Assembly: GCA_033980235.1 (NCBI GenBank)
Contig: CM067069.1
Span: 35,455,992-35,519,991 of the forward strand
Reading direction: 5' to 3'
Origin: Diadema setosum
Taxonomy: Eukaryota; Echinodermata; Echinoidea; Diadematoida; Diadematidae
Length of the DNA: 64,000 bases
Position 1 is the stretch's first letter. The number at the start of each line of letters is the position of its first letter. Shown in pieces: positions 14,453 to 26,739 of this stretch. The position numbers and the translations under genes were made by a program. Below the pieces are notes generated by a model that did no database searches, was not told the DNA's origin, and was given only the letters and a program-made list of their open reading frames with translations.

Positions 14453-14813
14453 TTAAAGGTATTGTTTACCATTCGGAGTAGTGATTTAAAGATATTCGAG
14501 TTATCACATTTGATGCATATGTGTAGGTCAGTTGTATCAGAAAACATCCTATCATAATAAAAAATCCACAATAAAGCTTAAAGTATATAATAAGGAGATA
14601 CCACTATATTACTCTCTAAATCATAACTGTAAACATTTTAGTCTAGAAAAAATTTTATTATATGTATTGTTCACATTTTGTGTATTCAACAATACTTAAC
14701 ATTGATTATAACGATTCAAATTTTCACATTGGTTATTTCTATCCCTAACTCATATTTTGAGGCACTAGAGCTGGGTTTTTGTTCCATCTACAAATGGCAA
14801 GTAATGCTTTTAA
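14453..14813. mobile_element. TTAA-type MITE, AGGTATTG family, copy 2
   Basis: 361 bp including TTAA on both sides. Inverted ends AGGTATTGTTTACCATT and AAATGGCAAGTAATGCTT. Interior phrases such as ATGTGTAGGTCAGT and AACAATACTTAACATTGAT are shared with copy 1. Confidence 0.75.
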
Positions 14814-17800
14814 GTGTGTTGAGACGTTTAGGATGTAGGGCCTACATATATTTTCAATTTGTTACTTCTAAATGATCATGCATGCTGGAAATCCAGTCTA
14901 TCTAAAAACTTTGCTATATCTGTCTCCCCCTTTTGTTTTCTGGTATTGTCTGAAAACTAATCACCTCATTTTCAAGGGATTTTGGCTAAATATACAAAGA
15001 TGGTAGCGAAATATTATCAGTTTTCAGCCTGCCAATGTTTCTGCGTTTTCTGTATGGCTTTCGATGAGAAGTACATAACCACAGAGAGAATAGAAAGACG
15101 TTCTGTAACAGTGGCTTGACCACTTTGAAACCAAAATCTGTGTATAATGGCCCTTCGGTTGGCTGTGAAGAGCATAACTAGTCTTTCTTTATTAATAATT
15201 CAAGCGGTAATGTTCTTGTTAATATGCAGTCTCAACACGGCGTATGGAATTGAGCCACTAGCGTGGAAATATCGCCCGTCAGAGTCCTATAGCACGTACC
15301 AATAAAATCTCACGGAAATTATCACATGAAAGGGAGGAAATTGCATACTTATTGTATAGGGAACGACTACAGCTTGGGTAGATCTCCAATGTAAAAGTGA
15401 GAGTTTGTTTCAACTCAGAATCCATTAGAACACATATCTTCATCGTATATACAACGCACGCACTATAAGTGCATAGTTATTTAGAAACTACACTTCACTT
15501 TGCGTATCGTACCGAGTAGGGCTATAACAATTCTGTAATTATCATATGCTTTGCACGATGACGTTTGTTTGTTTTTCATGAAAAGAAATAGGAGTAAACA
15601 CGCATAACCTAATCACAGATAGTACTGGAACACCTGCGAGTGCGAGCAGTTGAGTGAGCTTTTAGGTGGCTCGCAAATTTGTTTGAGAGACTTTTTGTTC
15701 TGATTCGCTTTGTTCGAAGTGCCCTGGAGGTCCAATCAAGTTTATTGATCTTTTTCATGTCTGGCCGATGAAAAGTCATCTTAAATATTGCTACAGACAT
15801 TGTAATCGTCATGTAGGTGTCAATGCGAGCTGAACGTGAAGAACAATTCAGTCTTCGATGGTAAAAGGGCCAAGGAGAAACTGATATAGGATTGATTAGA
15901 TCACATAATCTCTGGACACAGGAAATTGTCCAACAGGAAATCATGGTGTGCAATATCGTGTTGATGACTATTTCAGTGTTAACTCCATGTGTTCACACAG
16001 CTGTGAATTGATCAAAATACACTGCACCGATTATTATGACGAATGGTCAGTGTATATACGTAGTAGGCCTAATGGTCTGTACCACTTTGTGTCATGAATG
16101 GTCAATCTAAACAGTGACAATCATCCAGATATTAAGAAGTTACATTGCACAACATGCCCTGTGTAAGACGTACAAGTAACACCAAAGATGAGAAACATAA
16201 ACTAGGCCTTGTATTCCATGTTCACAGGAAATACTGATACTCGATCAAAAGGCAGATTGTTACATTTATGGACTTGTTTAGGTCATTCCATCAAAACAAA
16301 ACAAAAAAGTCTGCTATTCTCTTCATCTCTTATATAATATGTACAGCTATATGAAAGACAAGAACATGTTGGTGATTATGGCAATAGGTTCGAGTGCGAC
16401 TTTAATAATTCCTAAAGAATTTTAGGCACACTTTAAACAAGCATGTCAATCCATAAAGGACTATAACACTGTGCATGAGGGTGATGACCTACCACTAGAC
16501 AACGCTGCTTTGTGTCTTCGGCTATTTTGACCATGTTGGTATCTTGAGTTTAGGTGCAGGACCCTATACCTGCTAATCAGTATTAAAACTAGGACACCTC
16601 CCTCCCCCCCCCCCCCCAAAAAAAGGAAAAGTTGTAAACAAATGATCATATTATTAAAAAGGTACACGTGCATGAAGTGTTATCAGGGAAAGCGCATTAT
16701 ACATCAAACCATCGAGTCTCGTCATATTTGAGTTTAATGAACTTAACCTTGGGAGATGTAGCTCCATTGTTCCGGTGTCACGCGCACAGAGTCAATTTCC
16801 ATTACGAAAATATCCCCATCATAAAAGATGCATGGACGAAAGTACACAAGTAATAGGCATGCCCCCCCCCCCCCACCGCTCATCAGGTAGAGCTCAGCGG
16901 ATGAGATTACATAGTAGCCTTTCTACATCTATGAACAACCTAAAGGGAATATTGCTGAACAATAATGCTCAACCAACTCGGTTAATTGGTTCTTAATAGT
17001 CTTATATCATGTGATGACTTTCTATAAACTGTTAACACACAAGTGACCATGGTGACGAAGAAAGTATTTTTTTTCATGTTGTAGCATTTCTGAAAAAAAA
17101 AATGTTCTCGCTTTAGAGGATCATACCCATGATGAACATAAATAAATAATCGTTTACATCAACACTGCGATGATGTTGTTGTTTAAGAACTTGTGTATTG
17201 TTCTCATCAATATTATCATATAAGTTACCTCATTCTCATCGTAAATCATGAGATTATAGTTATTAAAACATGATATATTTATAAAAGATGTTTGATTAGC
17301 TTGGCCAGCAGGTTACATTAATGTATCGTCTATAGTGTAAAGGCGTATCTAGTATTCAGAGACTCGTTGCTAAGAACATATTATGCTAGGACTGGATACA
17401 GGAAAGACCGCACGAGTCCAGCTACTTCCGGTAGAGCGCACAGACAAAGTAGTACTGACCTGGAGAAGAACTGACAGACGAATTCACATATCACAGCTCA
17501 CATGCCACATAGATGCCTAAATTTAGCATAAATCGATTTATTCTTATTATTTGACGTTCTTTTGACTGACTGATAGCTGGCCTGGGAGACGAAAGAGAAT
17601 TTAAGGGAAAGACACAATCTCCGCTAATACGTGTATAAACATGGCCAGACACGAGCATGCATAGCAGTTAAAAGGATGTGATTCGAAAAGTATTTATAGC
17701 CATGCCGAAACCAAATCTCGCTGTAAATAGCTAAATCTCAGCAAGAGAAAGAAAGGACTTGACAGTCTATATACAGATCAAGGGATACAATGTTGGGACT

Positions 17801-18948
17801 GCAATGATACAGAAAGAAAGAAATTGTGCAGAGATCTGATTATACAGTAATTTGCGAATATTAGTATTACAACAACAATGTCGATTTTCCCACCAATCTT
17901 TGCCACCACTTCATTCATGTTTGTTTCCCCTTTCAGTATGATCTCATTTAGAGAAGCGTAGGCTCTACTGTGTTCAAAACGTGATTTTGATTTCATCAAT
18001 TTGTCATTATTTCCTATGCAAATTCGTCAAGTGCTTTATTATGGGCTTCTATAATGGAGTGTAAGCCATGTAAACCAAATCTTTATTCATTTCCATGAGT
18101 CGGTCGAGTGGATACTGAGTAAGTGGATGAGTGTTGTGAAAAGAAAATCGTTTCTCTGTATAAAGCGACATGAATGTGATGAATAAATGATTCGATTAAG
18201 GCGATTACAACATAATTATAAAAAATACCGTATGTCTTGAGGCCATTTTTTATGCTTTGAAATGAAAAATGAATGCCAAAAGGTGAAATCTGATTTTGCT
18301 CTGCTACTGTGACTGACGAATTTGAATGAAAACGTTGCAAAGTTTTCGGCAAGAGTCGCTATTTACGAGCATTATACTCATATCTCAGAGTATCCGGGGT
18401 AAAATGAAAGCACTTTTTTCAAAACATAGTGAATAAATTAATCACAAAATTGGACGGGAAAAACTTACATTAAGCCCCTTGGAATATTGTTCTCTACTGT
18501 TGTTTTCCAGTGCTCTACATGTCACCCATATTGGGAACATAATTATGACTACGAATTCATCAAGTCGTGATCACGTGGTCATTCACTGCTGATCAAGTTT
18601 TGGATGGGTTCAATGATGTGGTTAATAATGCATGACTACGCCTGTATAATAGAATGAAAACGAGCGGTGAGAGTTTGACGACAAGGCGAGTCTAAATCAT
18701 TGGAAGCAAGAGCCATTTGTAATCACCATCATATTTCCATTAATGCCGGTGTGTGAGCATCAAGCCTAATTCCTACTTTGCTTGGCGAGGGTCGACGCGG
18801 AAAATGTCACGAAATGCTTTTTTTTTCACGCGCTGTAATGCAAAATTCGTCCATAACGATAGGAAATCGCACAATGCAGTTATTTTTTTTTTTAGTTTGT
18901 TGGAACATGTCACGCTAATTGAAACCAGTGTAAACAAGATCATTCAAT
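14814..18948. other. Intergenic, nothing recognised
   Basis: No gene. Contains C15A7-type junction near 16605-16624 and C runs near 16862. Confidence 0.55.
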
Positions 18949-19163
18949 TATTCAAATTAGTGAAATTCTTCCGTCGAGATGTTTTTCATTGCAACTGATT
19001 GACAAATTGCCCTATACATCGACGTGTGTACGCCCATGATTTTTATCATGGCTACTACTAAAACACTGATCAATTCAGTGCTTATTTACGTCGATGTAGG
19101 GCAATTTGTCAATCAGTTGCAATGAAAAACATCTCGACGGAAGAATTTCACTAATTTGAATAA
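18949..19163. repeat. 76-bp inverted repeat of SINE body
   Basis: Left arm 18949-19025 and right arm 19088-19163 are near-perfect inverse copies (TTCCGTCGAGATG / CATCTCGACGGAA; GACAAATTGCCCTA / TAGGGCAATTTGTC), separated by a 62-bp loop that contains its own hairpin CATGATTTTTATCATG. Confidence 0.88.
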
Positions 19164-19204
19164 TAAAAGCAGTACCCGCTGCATGCTATAAGGATAAGAA
19201 CCAA

Positions 19205-19388
19205 CACTTGCTGTCGGGAAAGCTCGGTGGTCTAGTGGAGATGACGCCTGTCCGGTGATCAGGAGGTCGTAGGTTCGAATCCTGCTCGACTATGTACGCC
19301 CATGATTTTTATCATGGCTACTACTAAAACACTGATCAATTCAGTGCTTATTTACGTCGATGTAGGGCAATTTGTCAATCAGTTGCAA
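19205..19388 (+). mobile_element. tRNA-derived SINE
   Basis: The tRNA-like head has an A box TGGTCTAGTGG (19228-19238) and a perfect B box GGTTCGAATCC (19272-19282), 33 bp apart. T-arm pairing is good but the acceptor stem does not close, so it is not a working tRNA. The 96-bp body from 19293 (TGTACGCCCATGATTTTTAT onward) is identical or nearly so to 19027-19122. Confidence 0.82.
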
Positions 19389-21171
19389 AGATCATTCAAC
19401 CACACATCCATCTCAGTTTACAATATGAAGGAACTCTTTCGTGTTTGTTTACATTTGCGTGTACATGACGACAAATAACGCCCTTCACAGAAGTATACAA
19501 ACACTTAACATCTCTTTCTCAATTAAAATAAAATATCTGTTTCCCTTAATCAACGTTCAGGTGTGCGGTTATCATTACTTTGATTGATTATGATAGATCC
19601 GGCACTGAAGTCAAATATTTCTTAAAGATGTTTTTATGATCACACTTACAGTTGGTAGAAGTGGCCTCCCAATCTTGGGAATGACACCCTCAGTCTGTCT
19701 GGTTAACCACATACCGTCTCGATGATTGGGCTTGGTGTTAACAGACCTGTCTTGCGGATGATAATATTATGACACACAATCATTCAACGAGTGTATGACG
19801 AGACCACGAACAGCAGGTGTCGCAGTGAACGACAGCTCACCACTTTTAAATTCCCATCTCGGATGTAAGAGTTCAACTGTGTCATTTCTTCATGATTGAT
19901 TTTTCCCCCCTTAATACTCGGTAGCTTTGCTTTAAAGCGGACCAGACAATGCCTCAGGAAGCGATAAGTAGATAAAGTACTTTCCTTTGACTGCAGCACG
20001 GCTGAAAGGATCCAAGACTAACTGACAGAAAAGTCAGTATGATGTGAAGGGGATGATAAATTGTACCCGACACAGCGTCCTGCGTCTTTTCCCTAATTCT
20101 TCCACAAACATCGCCCTACTCTTGCTCCGATGCCAGAAGCGCGAGAAGTGTATTTGGCATCAATATTCGGAGTTGATATAGCAAACTCGTCTTCCCCGGG
20201 TATGCACTCATGGACACGTGTGATCCAGGCGCATGGAGCTCAGTGAAAATTGTGCATATGCATGTGTGTATGTGTGTATGTCTCCGTGTGTGTGTGCATG
20301 TGTGTTCTGGTACGTATAACTGTGAGCGGCTATGAGTATGTGTGATCCTGCTGAGTTGAAAATGAAAGCGTTTCTAGCTCTATAGGTACGATGAAAAGTG
20401 TGCGTGTGCGTGAGACAACGTGTGTGTACCTCACACACATCTTACTGTATCTCTCCCCTTCTCCTTTTCTCTCTCTTCTCTCTCTTTTTCTCTTTCTCTC
20501 TTGCCATCTGTCTATAGACTGTCTCCCCATCTCTCAACCTCACTCCATCAGGCGTGAACAAACAAACAAACAAACACACACTTACATCCATTTACATTTC
20601 TCCTTTCTCTTTATATCAGTCTGTATGCATGTATCGATTCTTTTATCACCTTTTCCCACATAAAATCACAATATGCACACTATCCTCTCTAAATTCGAAT
20701 TAAACAAACTTTGAATAACACAATACCAACCTCCTACGCTCTATCCCTTAATTGAACATACACACACAAACGCACCTTTTTTTAATCTGTTAATGGTATT
20801 TATTCATTTCAATCGAATAATATACGTACAGTAATCTGAAGCGCATGGTATTTCTTTACAACATAACAAAATTTGTCGCATCATTTGGACACAATAATTA
20901 ACCAAAAAAAAAAAAATGTTTCCTTCCTGTGCACTTTTTTCCCCACACAGTCGAAGTAAGATTTAAAGTTTAAAGGTCGATATTTAAAACGACTAGCATC
21001 TCATTTGTTTAACAATTGAAAGGAAAATGCAATTATACAGCAAAATAGAATGGCTCGTTATTACATACATCAGGCCGAACTTGCCCGCGACCCCTTCTCC
21101 CCCCCCCCCCCCATCCCGCTTTCTGCAGCTGCCCCTCCTAACCGTGGTACCTCTTAAGTCTACTTCTACAC
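19389..21171. other. Intergenic, simple repeats
   Basis: TGTG/TATG patches 20255-20305, a CTCT tract 20448-20510, AAAC repeats near 20561-20576, C run near 21099. No gene recognised. Confidence 0.55.
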
Positions 21172-21175
21172 ACAC

Positions 21176-21241
<66 letters not shown>
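21172..21241. repeat. (CA)n microsatellite
   Basis: About 70 bp of CACA with one TTA interruption near the start. Confidence 0.97.
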
Positions 21242-21243
<2 letters not shown>

Positions 21244-23074
21244 CGCCCTATTGTCCTCTCCCTGTTCTCTCCCTCTCCCTTGATCTCCGTCTGTTCTTAG
21301 TATCCATCCATCCGTGACAGGTAGCTCCCAATCTGAGGCAGGGTAATCTAATAACACTGTGTCATCTGCCCTAGATGACGACGTATTTGCCAATTTCCAT
21401 GAAAATATCAACATTCTGGGCTTTTAAATCACGTTGACTGGAACGTTCTGTACATTATGACTTTTTCATGAAAACTGAATTACTACACTTGATCGGAGTA
21501 TTCGTCAATTTGCTATCTATAGAATGTCTGTTGTAATACATAGTTATCTCCCCCCCCCCCCTCCAAAATAAAAAAAGGCAAAAAGAAAGCGAAAGATGCC
21601 GTCAAGCACGCACACAAACCAACTAAAATTCGCAATCACGCCTGTCAAAGCATTGCTGTATTTGTAATAACCTTTTATATCTTTATAAGATATATTTACA
21701 ATCCACATTTTTAAACAGCGACAATCTGTCAAAATACAGACAAGAACATAATTATACTGCCACCGAATAGAACCACTGATAACTAAGCACATTCACACGC
21801 ATCCTATGATCTAATCATGCTTAAAATTTTGAAAAGTCATAACAGAGAAAAATGAGATTGTAATTAGAGAAAGAGAGACTATATAACAAATATATTTCCA
21901 TACGCGCAGGATGGTTATGCTTGGCTTACATAATTATCTCTCATCGAGCGAATAAAAACTGAAAGTTGAATGGAATTCCTATGTCGCATTATATAAATCG
22001 AACTTGAGTGCCATTATTTTCTTATTTTCTGTCACCATTTCCTGCACAAAAAAAAAGGGCAAGGAAATACCAAGTGCTGAAGATTACGTGAAAAGTAAAA
22101 AAATTACAAGACCTAACGTGTGAAGGTGTAGATGAAAAAAAAAATCACCCTTACGTCACTCCGTCGTGCCTGCAGCTGTTCGCGTGGGTGCAAGAGATAA
22201 TAAGACGCCTCACCTAAACCCGCTCCAATAGGACCGTCTCTGACCGTATGACAATAATATTACGCACAGGCAGTTGTGAGACAGAGATCAAACAATAACA
22301 TGGAAAATCGTCTGCTAGTTTCCAGATTTCAGAACAGACTGTCATTTTTCACTCCTCCCCTCATTGCGCTCATGTTTTTATTATTTGCATTTTTCACGTT
22401 ATGCCACTCTCACAGTTACTTGCTATAAACTCAGCTGCCGACAAGCTTATTACAGGGAGAGGGGAGTTACTTACGCTTTCTACGGGTGGCTTTATCCATG
22501 ATTTTGGATAAATGATGGTGAGTTTGATATTTTAGTGGCTGAGTATAAGGAAATCGATGTATGGTGAGACCATATCATAACATTGCTTTGTAGCATCGGG
22601 AACCATCTGCCTTATAATAGTGCAAGCGGGACTGAAAGTGGCGCTAGATGCGGGTCTACTCATTAAAAAGGGGCGCTAGCAGCAAGTGGCAAAGTGATAT
22701 GTTACATCATGTATGCACGTATGCAGGGCCGCGGGACGTTTTTTTATAATGGTCACCTCTCCCCCCCCCCCCCCCCCCCCTCCCTCGTCAGACGAAAGAG
22801 TCGGAGGATGGAATCTTCGGAAAATATGGGTGCTGAGATTTTTGCTCCGATTTCTACAATGACCCCCCTCCCCTCAAAAACAAAAACAAAAACAAAAACA
22901 AAAGGAAAATGTGAGTGTGTGTGTGTGTGGGGGGGGGGCTTCAACGAGTCAAGAACAATGTATCATCGATTTTGTTTTTCTGCAACAACGCAGGAGACTG
23001 TCGTCATAAACACAGCTTAGCTCGGACTGCTGGATGCCCCCCCCCCAAAAAAAAAAAACAACAACAACAACAAA

Positions 23075-23114
<40 letters not shown>

Positions 23115-23929
23115 CAATGCGTCTGCATTGCTATGTCGTACTTTAGGTTACAGCTAGGTATTAGGAAGGTTTGTTATTCCGAAGGTTCTTTATATAGTAT
23201 ACGAACTTTGTTTTCACTTTTTGGAATAACGGATTTCATTTCATTCTCAGAATAACGAACCTTCGGAATAACGAACACCACCCGTACATTATACAGGAGG
23301 GAAACCACTGGGAAAGGCAACAATTTGTTTGTATACGAAGATAACTAATGTCTTGTTGTTCATGAGTATGTGCAAGTTAATGTTGGGGTTGCTGGTTTAA
23401 ATAAAGTTGCTTTTATCATAGAATGCTGGTGAGAATAATTTATGCGTGTGCAAGATGAAGTGCAAATTCTGATTATAAATGTATTGGTGTAAGGTAAGCG
23501 CCTGTGTGGTGTGATAGTATGCGATAGTTGCCATTTTACAATCTTGAAAACAAAAAGGATGCACCTGTTTCAAAAGTGATCTAAAAAGTCACTGTTTCAA
23601 TGTTTAAATTTGATTATTTATGTTTCTTGTTTCATGTCATTTTTAATTTCTTTTTAACCTTCTTTTCGATCTTTGCATCTATTTTATGCGTAGAGCACTT
23701 CACAGAGAGGATTTGGAGCATCAACAAATCATATCAATTATAATATGATTTATATTTGATTTTAAAGTTTCTTTTACAAAAACCTTGAATTGAAAAAATG
23801 GGTACACGGCGTGAATTAATCGGACAAAAATGTCAAAATGTCAAAATAACATAAATTTCTAACTGTGAAGCTCATTTTGGATACTGCGGAAAGTTTTATT
23901 ATTACATTAACTTATATTACATTGTATTG
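21242..23929. other. Intergenic, homopolymer-rich
   Basis: No gene. Long C runs at ~21551, 22760-22781 and 23037; (AAAAC)n at 22876-22903; CA repeat at 23078-23110. The hairpin element at 23173-23272 lies within. Confidence 0.55.
23173..23272. mobile_element. GTTATTCCGAAGGTTC hairpin element
   Basis: GTTATTCCGAAGGTTC at 23173-23188 and GAACCTTCGGAATAAC at 23257-23272, with related TTGGAATAACGGA between them. The right side continues into GAACACCACCC. Looks like a short foldback MITE with an eroded left end. Confidence 0.6.
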
Positions 23930-24108
23930 TATTATATCATACAATATATTATATTATTATCATATTATATTATATTATATTATATTATATTATATTATAT
24001 TATATTATATTATATCATATCATATTATATTATATTATATTATATTATATTATATTATATTATATTAGATTATATTAGATTAGATTAGATTAGATTATAT
24101 TATGTTAA
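23930..24108. repeat. (ATATT)n pentanucleotide satellite
   Basis: TATATTATAT repeats grading into TAGATTAGAT near the right end; about 170 bp. Confidence 0.95.
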
Positions 24109-24879
24109 CTTATTATGTTAGAGACACCATGGGGCCATTGAAATCTAAAAGATATATCACACTTGACGAGAATCAAAGTGGCTGATCATTTGCTTCTTTG
24201 TTTGTTTTGGATTCGATGGGAGGGGTGCATGCTCCATGCCACCTCTGCGACCCCCACCCCATGTGCAACTCTGAACCTTTCGCATTTTGGAATAAGAAAT
24301 AACAAAACAACACGAATACAAATTTGCGGTTTGAGTAACGTCAGGTATAAAGATTATCAAGCTAATGCTAATAGCTAAATATGCTTATGCTAAAATGCTT
24401 ATAGCTAATAAGCTAATGGCGTTTATATTTCTGCCTTAACATGCTGAAAGCATGCGATTTAGCTTCATGAGCACCTACCTAACATTTCATGATGACTGAA
24501 CAAATGTCCCTAAAAATATTTAAAGAAATGAAGCAACATGACAAATGAAATGTGGCAAAAACCCCGACAGTATTTATCGAACAGTTACATTATATCTAAG
24601 TTTGAAGTGAACTGAGACTTGACTCAGACATCAACGGAAGAAGAACTATTTTTGCTCGCAGCATCTCATTAATGTAACCTTCATTTATTGCTTTCTGAGA
24701 TTTGTTGAAGACTATAGGTATTACAGATAAATTGTACAGATTGTCTTGGACTATGCCTTTCCCTGTCAGCCAGCTGAAGATATTGATGCAACACATTCAT
24801 GCATACAGAGTACCATGCAGGTGACGTCACCTCTTTACTTGTTACTTGTTGAAATAATCCCTAAACTGCAGCTCCGTTG
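24109..24879. other. Intergenic, nothing recognised
   Basis: Only GCTAAT/GCTTATAG short repeats at 24358-24418. Confidence 0.55.
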
Positions 24880-25312
24880 AAGCTATACCGGGATGAACAA
24901 TCCTTGTGCGTCAATAAGGGTGCAGAGGTGCCATAATCGTAACCCACGTACATATCTACAATAAAAGTGGTTGAACCCGTGCAAGTAAAAATAAGGTTGG
25001 CTCCTTACAGAACATTGGAACCAGAAGAAGGCTGCATCGTGTTCATATGTCGGAGTGCAGCCTCTCTGAATTCTGTTGGGTTGGTGAGTTGAACAGCTGC
25101 GCCTGGCAAGCTGTTCCACAGTCTTGTTGCTCTTGGGAATAGTGAAAACTTGTAAGAGTCCGTAGTTGCTTTGGGTACTGTGTACTTGAGTTGGTGGTCA
25201 TGTCTTCCAATATAAGTTGCAGGTGTAATGATTTGTTGGTATGGGATGCAAACCAGTTGATGATGAATTTTATGTAATAAGACACACTGCGCTGTCTAAG
25301 GACATAACAAAT
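24880..25312 (-). pseudogene. Non-LTR reverse transcriptase C-terminus remnant (CR1/L2 group)
   Basis: On the minus strand one frame reads VLLHKIHHQLVCIP, then GRHDHQLKYTVPKATTDSYK, then FSLFPRATRLWNSLPGAAV before a frameshift. The FPR-x-WNSLP block is characteristic of the end of CR1/L2/Jockey ORF2. The 3' UTR seems to run to about 24880. Confidence 0.68.
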
Positions 25313-26739
25313 CAAACTGATTAGAATGTCAGGATTATTCGATTTATTTTAGTTGGATACTTCATTTCGTATCACTGCATTTTTTTCACTTTTTTGTTAA
25401 GAAACAATTAACCTCATGACGATTAAATTTTGTTTTACTTTCATCTTTTTGTATTATCTTATAATTACATCTTGAAATGATTTGACTATACAATTTTGTA
25501 CTGCTGTTCATGTGAGTCAGCAGGGGAGACATACATTTCATACATACCATCATTCTGTCTGCTCGTTTTATGGATTTGACAAAATGTTGTCGTGGTAATA
25601 AATCTGGTGTAACAAATTTGATTATTCGTTCTTCGAGCGAACTACCACCATGACCACAGTTCGTCAATAATTCATTCTTAATGCATATGACATTTCAACG
25701 TGACCTCGAACAAACAGTGTGTAATTCAACCTTACAACGATCGGGACATAAAACATTAAACCGGTACGAGCATACTTCTTTAATTAAGGATTTAGAGAGA
25801 AGGAATAAATAAAATAACAAAATGGTAAAAAAGAAACGTGGCAGCAGATAAGATTGCCTCAAGTGATAGGTAAGGGAATGAGGTGTAGAAGGACGAAGAG
25901 AGGGATAGAAGAAGAAAAGAGAGAAAGAGACACTAAAACCAGAAGAGAAGAGAGAGATAACAGAAAAGAGAAAGAGAGAAAGATATATACGCAAGGAGAC
26001 AGATAAAACAAAGGGTTATGTTAGCATAATATCCAGTTGCCTAACCAGCTCCTCAGGCATGTTTAGATGCATGAGGCATATACCTCTCCTTCATGGGATA
26101 GCAGGAAAAGAGGCAATCCCGTGGGAAAGCTGAAAGAGCAAAACGTTAGCATCGAAAAGGGAGGCAAGTACAAATTTACATCTTAGCATTGACGGGTCGA
26201 ATGAATGATCAAACTAAAAGTAAAGAATACGATTAAAAAGAAGTGAGTATATTGAATAGAATCACATAGATCCCGAACGTACGTGGTTACCTTAAAACGC
26301 TGGATGAAAATTTGAATCTCCAAAACTACTAAACATTTTCTGTAGCAGAATATAAAAACAATGTTTACAATATGATTGGTCTGTGGAATGCTTTAAAGTC
26401 ATCAATCTTGACCTTGATCGAGTCATCATGAGAAATTCTTTGCACAACTAACTACTTTGCGTTTTTTGACTTTAGCTCTTATATTAGGCATCCTACTTTA
26501 AATCTTGTCAAATATTTCACTTTAGGATGTTTTTTTTTTTGTTAATAAAATCTCGGGTGCAGCTCGATAATATCCTTCAACCCTTTTTCCAGATCGTCTC
26601 CCTTTACCCCTCCTCTCTCTTGTGTTCCTTTTCTGTTCCTCTCGTGTTCCCTCCCCCTCCACCCTCCAGGACGTTATGTGTTATGCAGTGATTTTCACTT
26701 TATCACAATGCGATTTCAAAGTGCTTAAAATAATTGTGA
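25313..26739. other. Intergenic, nothing recognised
   Basis: AGAGAGAAAG-rich purine tract 25795-25990; no gene or element identified. Confidence 0.5.

Noticed and set aside
19221..19290. Functional tRNA gene
   Set aside because: A and B boxes are good but the acceptor stem does not pair and the sequence continues directly into a repeated SINE body.
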